A stretch of DNA of 64,000 bases. Origin: Coniochaeta sp. PMI_546 (taxonomy: Eukaryota > Ascomycota > Sordariomycetes > Coniochaetales > Coniochaetaceae). The DNA is taken from the NCBI GenBank assembly GCA_021432605.1, contig MU271147.1, positions 930,001 to 994,000 on the forward strand, read 5' to 3'. Position 1 is the first letter of the stretch. The number at the start of each line of letters is the position of its first letter. Position numbers and translations under genes: made by a program. Shown piece by piece: positions 44,212 to 57,449 of this stretch. Under the pieces are notes generated by a model. It had not been told where the DNA came from. It saw nothing but the letters and a program-made list of their open reading frames with translations, and searched no databases.

Positions 44212-44622
44212 TCTGCTGATGATCTAGCTGAATAAGAAAGGACAGCAAGTGACGATGGCAAGGATCTCGCCGAGGGTGATGTTGGGCGAGGGAAAGGGTG
44301 TCGGAAGATTGCAGAGTGGGTTAAGAGTCTGTGAGTCATCAGCGTCTTGCATCATCCGCGCTGCGAATCAGGGAGACATTTGATACTCACGGATGATCTC
44401 CGCAAGGATATTTTGCAGATATCATATAAATATATATATATATATATATCGTGTTAGTTAGGTTGGGGCTTTGCGTTGGTTCGTAAAGCAGTCAGTCCAT
44501 CCACTGCTGCGCTTTCTGTTGGTTGAGGTGCTGTTAGACTGAACCCCGCTTCAACCTACACAGATGCTCGAACAGTCGTACGGAACAAACGAACCTCCCC
44601 CAATTAACCTCGAATAATCAAT
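44212..44622. other. Intergenic region with a TA microsatellite
   Basis: 411 nt between divergent genes; contains an (AT)n tract at 44429-44449. No gene. Confidence 0.5.
44429..44449. repeat. (AT)n microsatellite
   Basis: About ten uninterrupted AT dinucleotides. Confidence 0.95.
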
Positions 44623-45111
44623 ATGGCGACGCCTTCGACAGCGCCCGATGCAGGATCACCCCGGCTCGTCCTCGAGACCCCAGAGACGGTGCGAAAGCAG
44701 GGAAAGACGTTCCGACTTCGCAGGGAGGTCGAGGCTATGGAATTTGTGCGAAGTCGGACCCTCATCCCCTTGCCACGAGTACACGAGACGCATTTCGACC
44801 GTGATGAGAACGAACAAGGATGGATAATTATGCAGCGGCTGCCCGGCGATCAACTAGGCGATGCATGGCTGACGATGAGCGAAAGTTTCCGCTGTGAGAG
44901 TTGTTTAAGGTATCTGAAGATGTTCCCACATTGCGCCGTGGGAGAGCCTAGAGAACCCCACTACCTAACCTACCTGAGAAACTACCTAACCTACCTGAGA
45001 AGGTGTTCCATTTCACAAGGGCATTTGTGCCGCCAACCTTCAGCTATCCCGACGGATCGGTATGCACTCCCAACGTCTCTTTCTTACAGTAAGGCCATAG
45101 ATACCTGGTAG
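44623..45111 (+). pseudogene. Truncated APH-fold phosphotransferase gene
   Basis: Open frame of 162 codons. The first ~90 residues resemble the N-lobe of fungal APH-fold kinases (VRKQGKTFRLRREVEAMEFV, then TLIPLPRVHETHFD and GWIIMQRLPGDQLGDAWLTM). After the expected hinge, homology stops abruptly and the frame runs through a 21-bp tandem duplication to a stop. The catalytic HGD loop and the C-lobe are missing, so it cannot be an active kinase. It faces away from the intact APH-fold gene at 42828-44211, but the two N-lobes differ too much to be a recent duplication. A small functional ORF cannot be excluded. Confidence 0.6.
44960..45001 (+). repeat. Exact 21-bp tandem duplication
   Basis: Two perfect copies of ACTACCTAACCTACCTGAGA plus A lie head to tail within the degenerate end of the truncated kinase frame. 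Confidence 0.95.
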
Positions 45112-45568
45112 GTGGTCTATGGTTCGGGACACCCCATATAAAGCGATCCAACCTGCAAAAACCCAGGCGGAATCGCCAGAACTGCCAAGGTACTACGGTA
45201 CCTAACCTAAAACTTAGGTGAGTCGCCGTCAAGCTCGGGGCGCCTTACCTGATTTACACGTAGCATAGCCTCCTGTCATGCTATTTTCGTCTGAAGTCCC
45301 CCATTTGCGAATAACTGCATTCAAGCTGTATGAATGATTGTTTGTAACCGCCGAGACCCATGCACTGCAGACGCGAGTCAATCGTGGCGCCAGTAGAGTT
45401 GTTGGTTTGACGTCCACGTTTTGGTCACAAACTACGACAAGACATGCAGACATAATACGGAAAGCGACAAACAGGCGCGGCCGAGCGCACCATGATAGGG
45501 ACTGTGGTTCATCAGGACGTCTACTGAGGTCAGCACTGCTTCACGCAACCGCACCAGCGAACGTCGAA

Positions 45569-46621
45569 ATGGCAACTCCTGAGCAACCTGCATATCGCTC
45601 CGCCGCCGAACACTGTTTCTGCGAGGAACAGTCCGACGCCATTGTTCAAGCTACCGCCTACCATAGGAAAGACTACTGTCGCTCTGTGATATGGTTCTCG
45701 CCTCGTGAACACTCTGGCATTCGCCAATATACTGCGACACCTTTCCGGCGAACCCCTGCTTCAGGACTTGGCTCCCTCGATCGCCTACCTGTCGAACTCA
45801 TGCATCACATGCTGTTAGGTCTGGACATGTATTCTCTCTTTAACTTCCGGCAAGTAAATATCAGGGCGAGGCAGATGTCAGACTCTCTGAAGCAATATCG
45901 AATGTTGGTCACACATGCATTGAACACTTTCTGCGCCTCATTACGGACACGATTCGCCATAGGCGTCTCCTTATCCGACTTTTACCCCGCACTGTGTACC
46001 AAGGCTTGTACTCTGTGCGGCGATTTCGGCCGGATTCATGTCCCTGCTAACGTGGACTCGATGCTGTTTCAAATGCCTCCAGGAGGCCCCAGAAACGCAA
46101 GTGCAACCTCTTGCTGCTGTCCGGAAGCAACTCCACCTGACCAAGGCCGAAGCAGGCCAACTAAGGTCATTCAAGACTTTGCCTGGGATATATTCGATGG
46201 AGGAACGCGTACCAAATCCCGCATCACGGCCGTTTCTGTTCATCAGGCCATGCACGTCTTTAGACAACGACCGCAAGCGCCACCGCAGGCACAGCCGGCG
46301 AACTCCACAAAGTATCAGAAATTCAACTTTATGGGATCATGCGCACTTCCTTACTATGATATGCGGACCGGCAGAGTAGAACACGGAGTGTCGTGTGCCA
46401 GATGTCAACTCGCGCTTGAGATGGACGTCATCGGTTCTAGGGGGGTGAAAAGGGCATTCGAAACTCGCGACAAGGTGTATGCAGAAGATGGCTTTCTAGA
46501 GCACTTTCGATGTTGTGAACAAGCACAGCTCTTGTGGAAGTCGAGTGCCGAGGGTATCAGCCCGCCAGCTCAGCTACCGGAGGCTGCCAGACGAGGAGGT
46601 TACTTTAATATGAGAGAATGA
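45569..46621 (+). CDS. F-box family protein with probable compensating frameshifts
   Basis: Open frame of 350 residues from the first ATG (MATPEQPAYRSAAEH). An F-box-like segment LDRLPVELMHHMLLGLDMYS is followed by FNFRQVNIRARQMSD and a zinc-ribbon-like start KACTLCGDFG. The end carries KYQKFNFMGSCALPYYDMRT, SCARCQLALEMD and FLEHFRCCEQAQLLWK, matching fungal F-box proteins that recruit substrates to SCF ubiquitin ligases. Between ~46045 and ~46220 the used frame looks random. The +1 frame there encodes TRCCFKCLQEAPETQ and RSFKTLPGIYSMEERV, which are the family's expected second Cys pair and LPGxYS block. Two opposite one-base shifts thus appear to have replaced ~55 residues without opening a stop. 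Function may be lost. Confidence 0.65.
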   Translation: MATPEQPAYRSAAEHCFCEEQSDAIVQATAYHRKDYCRSVIWFSPREHSGIRQYTATPFRRTPASGLGSLDRLPVELMHHMLLGLDMYSLFNFRQVNIRARQMSDSLKQYRMLVTHALNTFCASLRTRFAIGVSLSDFYPALCTKACTLCGDFGRIHVPANVDSMLFQMPPGGPRNASATSCCCPEATPPDQGRSRPTKVIQDFAWDIFDGGTRTKSRITAVSVHQAMHVFRQRPQAPPQAQPANSTKYQKFNFMGSCALPYYDMRTGRVEHGVSCARCQLALEMDVIGSRGVKRAFETRDKVYAEDGFLEHFRCCEQAQLLWKSSAEGISPPAQLPEAARRGGYFNMRE

Positions 46622-48617
46622 CACACTGTCTCAGGTTTCCGCCATTATGAATGTATTTCCAGCCTGGTCACAGTTCCAGAACTGAAAAGCACACATAAAG
46701 AGAGTTATTTCGTCAAGGACTATTCGCCATCTCACTCGGGCTCTTATCTCAAATCTCACGAGTTTTGCGTCGAAGAAGCTCAAACAGGTGGCACTGGTTT
46801 ACGAAGCCGCCTCAGTCTTGATCCTCCCGTTCACTTCCTGGTCAGCAGCCAATGTCATCGCCAAGATTGTGATGTGCGTTTTCAATGAGAGATTCCTCGT
46901 CTCGAACGACAAACAAGAGCATATCAACTGCTCGAGGGTCCTCGACCGGCCCCGCGCTTCCTGGCGCATGTCCACGAGCATTGGCACATCGTGGGCTTTC
47001 TGCTGAAGAAAGATAGGGACGTTCTACTCCCTTCTCAGACCTTAGCGTCTGCAAAACCGCTTGGAGGAGCTCACTAACTAGGACTTCCATGTACATGAGG
47101 ACATGAACCAGTCCAATCTCCCCGTCACGGAGGCAGTGGAAGCTGCTTGACTTTGAACGCTGAAGAATGCTAGCCCAGTGTCGATCAGTAAGGAGTTGGA
47201 GGACTTGCTTGCTGAATTGGTTTACGACCTGAGACACGGTGCAGGTTTCATTTTCCACAGCGATAGCAACTGGTGCATATGTGTACGCTGGTCAGAGCCA
47301 TCTGTGTGGGATTGATTAGGCCTCACCATGCTATTGTAAGTCTAAGTTCAGTGAGACCTATCCCAACACTTTTATTCTTGGTAACAATACCTAAGACCTA
47401 GAGGTACCCAGGTACCTTAAGTAATGTCTTTAAAATGACAGCTAACGTGATCGTGAGAGCCGAGTTAGAGTATCCAAACCACTGGTAACGCGAAGGCGCG
47501 GAACAAATATTTGATACATGGCCAGCGTTCCGTCAGACGGGTTCACTTTCAGAACATCGAGAAGTTCAAGGAAATCCGAAGGTCATTCGGTGGTTGGAGA
47601 CGATAGCTGCAGCAACGTTCCATTTGACCCGTGGGGAGCAATTCGTGCGGTGAAAGCTTGGCGCCTTCCCCAAACGGGAGCTGACAAGGATCTCCGCCGG
47701 CAAGTGTTGGGGCGACGAGGAGCACAAACGAACGACAGCATAAACTTCTTAGAGGATGACGCTCTTTTCAATATGATGATAATCATGGCACACATCTTGA
47801 ACTTGAATTGAAACAGCCTCGTGAGCATCCAGATGTGACCTGCCTGTTCTCCGACTCTGCGGACGATGTACAGTGGTACTCGAACCTTAATATCCCCAAG
47901 CTGTGGGAGACGTGCAGTGATGTTATCGGCAGTTTACCCCACATCCGCGCTTCGCACCTTCCACCATCGACGACGGAGAAGAACTTCGATATATGGAAAG
48001 GAAACCAATCTAGTTTGGCTTTGGTGTCAGCGGACCTCATATATGATATCTACTACGCCGCTGAAGTTATCCTGTCTTGCCTAGTCTCGCTGGTATCGCC
48101 GGGTCACGAGTGCTTCCAGCTCTTCCCGATAACGGCAGTGCTTTGTGCAGTTCAACCTGCTCTTGGGATCTGCAAGCGATCATTTGGGGAAGCTGTCATT
48201 TTCTAGGGGTCGCAATAGACACATGGTTGCAGCCGATCCACAGGCGAATTGATAACAATACTTAACTGGCCAGCGGGAGAAGCCCAGAGGAGCATTACCC
48301 TGCCAGCACTTATCGAATATCTACGGGGTCGGTGCCAAGCCGTGTGTTATCGATCCACATTGGACCGGGTGAAAACCTGCCAGGGTAACATCTCAATGTA
48401 CACTTCGGCCGGGAGGGGTGCTCACCTCGGCACGGTACTGGGCGAGATAGCTTAATCGATACGATGTCGTGGTTAATAAAGATTTGCTGTCTCGCTGGCT
48501 GTCCCGCTTCGTGTCCCTCCCCATTCCCCACCTCCGCTCCAACCATCGACTCCGGTCAAGACGGCCACGCTACCCCAAGATAAAGAGCGGCGCGATTGTG
48601 TGTCGTGAAACGCCGGC
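46622..48617. other. 2-kb region without an intact gene
   Basis: On the minus strand at 46780-47280, two overlapping frames look protein-like in succession (VHVLMYMEVLVSELLQAVLQ, then LVDMRQEARGRSRTLEQL and LKTHITILAMTLAADQ), as if one gene had suffered a frameshift. I cannot name the family; a CorA-like helical protein is only a guess. A plus-strand frame at 47808-48206 (132 codons) is unassigned. The last ~300 nt should contain the sugar-transporter promoter. Confidence 0.35.
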
Positions 48618-50419
48618 ATGAGTGTCGAAAAGGAATCCTCACCTCAACATGAGGTGACAAAACCAGAGGTTGACGATGCTGCCCTGGCGGAGGCTATCGC
48701 CTTCGAACACAACCTGACGCTCAGGGAAGCCTTGAAGCTCTATCCGGCTGCCATCGCCTGGTCGGGCTTCGTCTCCATTGGTGTCATTATGCTGGCTTTC
48801 GATCCGCAGCTCCTTGGAAACCTCTATGCTACACCGCAATTTCAATCTGATTTTGGATACTTGTATGAGGATGCGGTAAGGTTTTTTTATTAAGAGGTTA
48901 TACCTCGAGACCTTCTGGCTAACTTCATGGATACTCCACCTAGTACATCATCAGCGCAGCATGGCAAACCGGCCTAAGCATGGGCAATCCGGTCGGGCAA
49001 GTCGTCGGCGCACTGGTGGCCGCCTACCCAATGGACCTATTCGGACGCAAATGGACATTCTTCGGCTGCGTGGGCTTGACTGCCTGCCTCATCTTCATCC
49101 AGTTCTTCGCGAGGTCTCTTGCAGTTCTTCTGGTCGGGGAGCTATTGGGTGGCCTTATCCTCGGATGCTTCGTCGTCATCGCTCCCACCTATGCCTCCGA
49201 GGTCTGCCCGATGGCCATCCGTGGACATCTCACGTCATATGTCAACCTCTGCTTCGTTATTGTTTGTTACGCCGTTCTTATCGCTAAATGTCGTGTCATA
49301 AAGAGCTAACAGTACTTCAGGGACAATTGCTAGGAAACGGTGTCACCTCCGGAACTAGTAAACTCACCGATCACTGGGCTTACTCTCTCCCCTTTGCGCT
49401 CCAATGGATCTGGTGCGCAATAATCATCCCCGGCATGTTCTTCGTACCCGAGAGCCCATGGTGGCTGGTCCGCAAGGGACGTCTCGACCAGGCCGAGGCC
49501 GCGCTGAAGAGGCTTGCGTCTAGCAAGGTTAACATCAGGGCCACGCTCGCCGCGATTGTTGAGACCGATCGGCTGGAGAGAGAGCTCGAGATGGGTAGTA
49601 CCTATTGGGACTGCTTCAAGGGGACCAACCTGCGGCGCACGGAAATCGCCATCGGAGTCTACTCTACGCAGGTTCTGAGCGGTATCTACCTCATCAACTA
49701 CGGCACTTATTTCTTCACCCTGGCTGGGCTGAAGACAGAGGACGCATTCTATATGGGCATCGGTATGATATTACCTTGTGATTGGGAGAAGCGATGTTCT
49801 AACCGCTTCAAAGGCTTTCTAGCTGTGGGCTTTGTCGCCACCATCATCTCCTGGTGGGAAATCGTCCGCTTCGGACGGCGCCGTATCTTCAACACCGGAC
49901 TGGCGTTCATGGTCGTCATCCAGCTTGTGATCGGTATCCTTGGTAAGTAGCGTCTTCATAGGAACCTATGCATACGGTGCCATTCCTAACAAGACTCAAG
50001 ACTGCATCCCCAACCGCCCCGCGGGCGTCCAATGGGCCGAGTCAGCCCTGATGCTCGTCTGGAACTTCTTCTACGACCTCTCGGTCGGCCCGATCTGCTT
50101 CATCATCATATCCGAGGTCAGCGCCACACGCGTACGGTCCAAGAGTATTGCCATCGCCACCGCCGCGCAAGCCATCTTCGGCATCGTCATGACGGTCGGT
50201 ATCCCGTACACTATCAACCCGGACGCCGGAAACTGGGGTGGCAAGCTCGGCTTCTTCTTTGGCGGCCTGGGTTTCCTGTGTCTCGTCTGGTCTTGGCTCC
50301 GTGTTCCTGAGACTTGGGGACGCACGTATGAGGAGCTGGACATTCTGTTTGATCGGAAAGTGCCAGCGAGGCAGTTTAAGGTGTACGTGGTTGATGGTCT
50401 TACGAGTGAAGAGATATAG
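48618..50419 (+). CDS. MFS sugar porter, alpha-glucoside/maltose-permease-like
   Basis: Twelve-TM proton-coupled sugar importer of the plasma membrane. Exons 48618-48875, 48944-49261, 49321-49762, 49814-49942 and 50001-50419, 521 residues, all in phase. Sugar-porter signatures are PMDLFGRKWTFFGCVG (after TM2), FFVPESPWWLVRKGRLDQAE (before the central loop), EIVRFGRRRIFNTG (after TM8) and VPETWGRTYEELDILFDRKV (end). The N-terminal AIAFEHNLTLREALKLYPAA and the C-terminal signature recall fungal MAL-type permeases. Intron 4 has an early TAG at 19 nt. The 58-nt form with branch site CCTAAC gives the sensible join GILDCIPNRPAGVQW. It is the most direct nutritional partner of the polysaccharide-degrading enzymes here, though no regulation is visible. 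Confidence 0.9.
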
Positions 50420-51828
50420 GTGTGCTTGGAAGAGATACCATTTGATAGTTCTGCTTAGCGTCCTATACCAATTTCTGCAGGCGTGTTTGGATAGTTCCGC
50501 TGCCCATAGCGGCAGGCTGGACTTATGCATTCAGTACAGGTCTATGTTCGGCTCTTTCTAGACAACCTTGCTTAGTGGCTTTTACTGCCTACCTCATGTC
50601 GTAGTCGTGAGCGTTTTCCATTGTTTTAAATGAGACCAAAGACTGGATCGACGCCGTAACCGTGAGGAAACAAGAAAGTAAATCCTATGTGTCACCTGTT
50701 ACATAGTAGAGCCTCCTTATGCCGCTCGATGTTACTAGTAGACACACTGAGGTAATCTGGGAGAATGACCAATTCCTGTCTCTTTCTTGACTCGCAGGGT
50801 TGCGTCTCCTTTGGGCCCCTTCACCTCGCCTTGAGACCATCCCCATATTGAAGGCCATTTCAATCACGTCCTGACCCCTCCTTCTGCTTGGAAACTAGTA
50901 GATGTACTTCCATGGCAGTCAATGCAAAATGAGGCCGTGATAATTTCTGTACTTACACATGTCCCCCTTCCCCTATCCCTTTCCCGGCTGGCTGCTCTCT
51001 TGCATTCAGCTTCTGCTTCCTGATAGTGGTGTGCTGTAAGTCATCATCCTTTCTCAGCAGTCATAGATGAACAAGATCATATAGCAGACTTAAGATATTT
51101 TAAGTCTCCGCTTAGTTTAGGCCTGGCTCAAGGCTTGCTCACATGCATTAGGCTTTAAAACTTAGCCCCGATCACGTAAGGCTCGCTAACAGGTTCATTC
51201 CAACCGACTAAGTCATCTCTCGTTATAACTGTTAGACCTAAGTTTAACATACTTTTAGCTAGGTAGGACATCACATGTCTGGCTAACTTACTGCTAATGA
51301 AACGCCATCCTAACCCGACCACGTCGAAGAGTCAAGAGACTTCAGATACATAAGGAGCCACAAAGCTATGGACTCTTAGGACATACGAATAACGGTGACG
51401 AATTTGATACTCTTTATCAGGTTCGTCCAAGAGTCCTATTGATCACTTTGTTTGCGTTCGACGGTCATACAGAGCCCAGCCTCTACCAGCAGCGATCAAA
51501 AGCGGTACAATAGCGCCGTGGTCAAAGTAATAGCCAAGGCAGACATTGTGACCAGCAATTAGGCCCAACCTCGATATATGATGTTTCAGCCATGGATTTA
51601 TGTGAGAGCAGGTCTTAAGAATCATATGCATTGTTGAGGGGTTTTCTCGAAGTGCTGGGGGAACAAATGGTCATGTGACTTTGTATACGCTGCGCTTCTG
51701 CCTTCAGCTGAGCTAGATCTGCACAGCCTCATTTAATGCCCTCCAAGCGCTGGCGATAGCCTCACGTTTCTGGCGCTTCTTCTGCATCTACCGTTAGAAG
51801 CCGGCCAGACATTACTTGATGTGTTTCC
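50420..51828. other. 1.4-kb intergenic region
   Basis: AT-rich, with only short frames. It contains the transporter 3' end and the NACHT gene promoter. Nothing recognised. Confidence 0.5.
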
Positions 51829-54780
51829 ATGGATCCCCTGTCTACTCTAAGCGTGGTTGCGAACGTGATAGCGGTTGTGGACTTCAGCTGCCAGGTCATC
51901 CGCATCGGAAGGCAGATCTACGAGGATGGCTCGACCAGTCGACAGTCCGAACTCAAGAGAGTGGGAGCTGATGTCCAGGTCATGACCTCAGCACTCAATG
52001 AAGCAATTCGTACAACCGCTGGATCCTCAAAGCCATCAAAGCGAGATCAACAACTTATCTCGCTCGCATCCGAAGCCGCCAAGATTGGAGCTGAGCTCTC
52101 ATCGCTAGTGGCCGGGGTCCAAGGTGACGGCGGGGCAGCTGGATCAAGACGAAATGCCGTGAAGGCGACGCTCCGGACTCTTTGGAGCCAGTCTGAAATC
52201 GAGAAGACGGAGCGGAGACTGCAAACCGTGCGCGATGAACTGCTCTTTGAGATCGTTGCCGATCTTCGCTGCCGCAGCGATCTGACGGCGGCTTTGCAGA
52301 GCGCCAACTTCCAAGCCCTCAACGACCAGACGAAAAAGCTCTTCCAGTCTATCATCAGCAACCAGGATAGTCTCGACTCGCTCGTGGATCTACAATTCGC
52401 GAGCGAGCGGCGCGCCGAGATGAGACACGACCAGCTCCTGCAGTCGCTGGAAGCTCTACGACACTACGCGCCACCCCCAAAGTCAAAGACCTGGCAGTCC
52501 ACGGGAAGTGAAGACGCCCGAACTACCACCAGGCGAGATCTGAAAGCACTGGGAACGATTGTTCAGTCTCTGAGGTATCCTACAATGGAGGAGCGCCAAG
52601 ACAGCATCGGCGAGGCGCACGAGAGAACGCTGCGTTGGATCTTCTGCAACCCCACGGCCTCTCAAAAGCCGTGGGATGACTTCAGCCAATTTCTAAGGTA
52701 CTCTTCTGGTATTTACTGGATTTCTGGCAAGGCGGGCTCTGGAAAGAGCACGTTGATGAAATACATCCAACAGCATCCTGATACGGACACAATACTGGAT
52801 CAGTGGGCGTCAGACACGGGAAAGACCCTCGTCCGGTCGTCGTTCTACTTCTTCTATCACGGGACTGATATGCAGAAAACAGAGGACGGCCTTCTTCGGT
52901 CTCTGCTTTATTACATCCTCCAGACATCAGTCGGCGACGAATCGCGCATCGCCTTCGCCCGTCATGCGCTGCCGAGCCGCTTCGAGAGGGCGACGCAAGA
53001 TCGGATGTTCGTTGATGATTTCACAAAATGGGAGCTACGACGCGCCATCGAGAACGTCGTGGCGAAATCCCACGACATGTGCTTCTTTTTTCTCGTCGAT
53101 GGTCTTGACGAATTCAATGCCTCTGCCCCAGACATGGCTCTCTTGGTTGAGTTCTTCTCCAAGCTGGCCAAGTCTCCTAGAGTCAAGATCATCCTCTCTA
53201 GCAGGCCATTACAGGTCTTTGAGGACTCGCTGGCGCACTTTCCAAGAGTTCGAGTGCAGGATCTCACGTACGGCGATATTCGCATCTACGTTGAAGACAA
53301 GCTGTACCCTCACCCCCGGATGCAGAGACTCAAAGCGAAGAGGAAAGACGAAGCAGCCGCGCTCGTACACGAACTTGTCCGCGCGTCGTCTGGTGTGTTT
53401 CTGTGGGTTAGTCTCGTCGTCACATCGTTTCTCGAGGGTTTAGGTAACGGCGACGACATTAGTGATCTTCGCCAGAGGTTGACAGAACTGCCAAGCGAAA
53501 TTAACGATCTTTATCTCGTCATGTTGAAGAGAATTCCTCCAAGATATCGACACCAGACGGCCCGCCTCCTGCAACTTGTCTTCTTCGGGACCAAAGATTC
53601 CACGAGTCTGAGCGCCCTAGGTCTCTGGTATGCATCGGAAGTAGACGTGGAGAATTTGATGGCCACACCAGTCTCCCCGCTCACCCAAGAGGAGGAAGTC
53701 GAAGCGCTGGAAGATGTTGAACGACGCCTTAAGAGCCGTTGCTTCGGCATGGTTGAAGTCCAACTGACTGAGCGAAGGAAGTTCCTTGAAGAGTCACACA
53801 ACCTGGCCGAACGTCCCATCTACGAACCGTACACTTGCGACAGTGCCAAGTATGTCCATACGGTAGCGTTTATCCACCGCTCCGCGACCGAGTTTCTACA
53901 GCAAGAGTCGGTATGGGAGCAGTTCGTACAACATCAGACCGAGAGTGGTTTCGACCCGATCGTCTCTCTGCTCATATCGAGTATCTACTGCATCAAGAAG
54001 TTACGATTCGTGAATAGTCACGACGGCATTGATACTCTTAGGGAGATGATCATGTGCGCAGCCTTTCGAATGCGTCTGGCTGAAGTCAACTGTTTGGAGC
54101 CGCAGACAATTCTGGTCGATCACCTAGACAAAAGCGTCAAAATGCTGATTCTGCAGAATGTCTACTGCACGGCACCCCTGCCGTATGGTCCGTCGGAGGA
54201 ATGCTTACGAAGTTGCGGTCTTCTGAAAGCCATCCGAAACCAGCACTGGTCCGCAATATTTTATGATCGGCATACGCAACCAAAGCAATCCTGCTCCCTT
54301 CTTTCTTTCGCAGTGTCATCTAACTGGCGTCTTTATGTCGAAGCACAATTTCTTCGCGTTGGACCCAGTCTGGCCAAAAAGAGCGGCTGGCCACTTCTGC
54401 TTTTCGCGCTCTACGGCGAATATCCCAAAGTACGACACAATGATGCCGGGTGGATGTATGACATCGACCATGGGCGCATGATTCAACTCCTGGCCCAGAA
54501 CGGCTGCGACCCCGATGAACAATTCGAAGGGAAGACCGCGACGCAGTGGCGGGACAAGCGCCTGATAGCGAGCAACCTTTCCGCGAGGGGGAATGCCATC
54601 AACGATGATGACCTCCGGGGATATGCTAGAAGTGAGACACTGAGTTTAGGCCTAACTCCTGCCTTTCATATATCTTCGGCGGTTGGCAGTATCGATCACC
54701 AGACGTTCGGCAAAGACACCAAGAAAAAGAGATCACAACGGTTGTGTGCCTGTGCTGACGGCCCATGTCTGATCTTATGA
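51829..54780 (+). CDS. NACHT-type STAND NTPase (NLR-like)
   Basis: Single exon of 983 residues. The N-terminal ~230 residues (MDPLSTLSVVANVIAVVDFS, then heptad-rich helices) are of the fungal STAND N-terminal type, possibly a HeLo-like or adaptor helical domain. The NACHT domain starts with YWISGKAGSGKSTLMKYI (Walker A, about 296-313), has FFFLVDGLDEFN (Walker B, about 419-430) and VKIILSSRPLQVFED (sensor 1). SSGVFLWVSLVVTSFLEGL and LPSEINDLYLVMLKRI follow, as is usual in fungal NACHT proteins. The C-terminal ~400 residues are helical, with no ankyrin, WD40 or TPR array that I can see. Such proteins are candidates for non-self recognition and programmed death, but no partner or trigger is known here. 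Confidence 0.88.
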   Translation: MDPLSTLSVVANVIAVVDFSCQVIRIGRQIYEDGSTSRQSELKRVGADVQVMTSALNEAIRTTAGSSKPSKRDQQLISLASEAAKIGAELSSLVAGVQGDGGAAGSRRNAVKATLRTLWSQSEIEKTERRLQTVRDELLFEIVADLRCRSDLTAALQSANFQALNDQTKKLFQSIISNQDSLDSLVDLQFASERRAEMRHDQLLQSLEALRHYAPPPKSKTWQSTGSEDARTTTRRDLKALGTIVQSLRYPTMEERQDSIGEAHERTLRWIFCNPTASQKPWDDFSQFLRYSSGIYWISGKAGSGKSTLMKYIQQHPDTDTILDQWASDTGKTLVRSSFYFFYHGTDMQKTEDGLLRSLLYYILQTSVGDESRIAFARHALPSRFERATQDRMFVDDFTKWELRRAIENVVAKSHDMCFFFLVDGLDEFNASAPDMALLVEFFSKLAKSPRVKIILSSRPLQVFEDSLAHFPRVRVQDLTYGDIRIYVEDKLYPHPRMQRLKAKRKDEAAALVHELVRASSGVFLWVSLVVTSFLEGLGNGDDISDLRQRLTELPSEINDLYLVMLKRIPPRYRHQTARLLQLVFFGTKDSTSLSALGLWYASEVDVENLMATPVSPLTQEEEVEALEDVERRLKSRCFGMVEVQLTERRKFLEESHNLAERPIYEPYTCDSAKYVHTVAFIHRSATEFLQQESVWEQFVQHQTESGFDPIVSLLISSIYCIKKLRFVNSHDGIDTLREMIMCAAFRMRLAEVNCLEPQTILVDHLDKSVKMLILQNVYCTAPLPYGPSEECLRSCGLLKAIRNQHWSAIFYDRHTQPKQSCSLLSFAVSSNWRLYVEAQFLRVGPSLAKKSGWPLLLFALYGEYPKVRHNDAGWMYDIDHGRMIQLLAQNGCDPDEQFEGKTATQWRDKRLIASNLSARGNAINDDDLRGYARSETLSLGLTPAFHISSAVGSIDHQTFGKDTKKKRSQRLCACADGPCLIL

Positions 54781-55955
54781 AAAACACTCGTTTATTCGAT
54801 CTAGTTCTTGTCTCTGAAAAATCATCCTGGAACCTGGGTTGAGCATCAGTCAATTTCCTTGAGGATACTGACAAAGCATCGCCCAAGCGAGTGCTCGTGC
54901 AATCCACAAGCTCTACCCCTATATAAGTGAGACATATGGCGCATGAGAGACCGGAGTGCTGTTTTGAGGCGGCTGGGTGATCATGATCGATGTTGGATGT
55001 TGTAGCAAAGAGATAATAATGAACATAGACTGGAAGTATCTATAGGAGGATATCTACAGCGTCACTTTGCAAATGGACTTCGTTAAGATGTCACCGGCGC
55101 ATTGCCCCCTATGAGTCGCATCAAAAGCGCTCAATCACAGTGTGCACATGTGCAACAGGCGGCATTGCAGAGGCCTCAATGGTTTAAGTAGACAGTGTGC
55201 ATGCAGCTGTGCATCTTGGCTTTAGGGCCATTCGGGGCCCGATGCTCCGGGCAGCCAGTGCAGCGACTCTGAGCCAGGTCCACAGTCACGGATCACACAT
55301 AGATCAATACGACAGGTAGCACCCTGGCAGCCTTCCGTGCGTTGGTCTACTCGGAATGGGTGGAGGGAGCCACTACGGCGTGAGCCACGCTCCTCCACGA
55401 CCTTTCTGACCACCTTAGCCACAAACTGTCTCCTACCTCTTATAAACATAGCGTGTGGAAAGGAACTAACAGGCGTCCCTGTGCTTTGGATGAAAAGCAC
55501 CGTCTTCATTATTGAGACGGCCAGCAATCTGGCGCTGAGCTCCTGGAATTCGAAGTCACCATCCTCATCAGATACTAAGCCCTTACATCCTTACAAACTC
55601 CTTAAGGTTTCAGCACTACTACTACTATACGATGATCAAGATCCAATCTTACACGCGATGCAATAACTAGGACGTGCCTGCCTTGCAAAGTCAAATTCTC
55701 ATGTGAAGTATCAGTCACACTGACCGCACAATCACGTCAAAGATAACTTCTCACCAGCCTTGTACGCTATCAGGATTGAAGGGAGAGTATTGGACAAACT
55801 CGAGTACTGACCTTGAGCCATAGAAAAGATAAATAGGATTTCTGCACTTCGTGGGCCAACTTAATTGACTATCAAAGCAACTCATGACTACCGTCACAGT
55901 CTCACAGAGACCCCCTAAACATCGCGGACTTTACACTCTTATAGAGCAGCTAGAG
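54781..55955. other. 1.2-kb intergenic region between convergent genes
   Basis: Between the NACHT stop and the subtilase stop. Only short unassigned frames on both strands. Confidence 0.5.

Positions 55956-57449
<1,494 letters not shown>

Noticed and set aside
49943-49961. A 19-nt intron in the sugar transporter
   Set aside because: Too short. A 58-nt intron ending at 50000, with a CCTAAC branch site, keeps the frame and gives a better family match.
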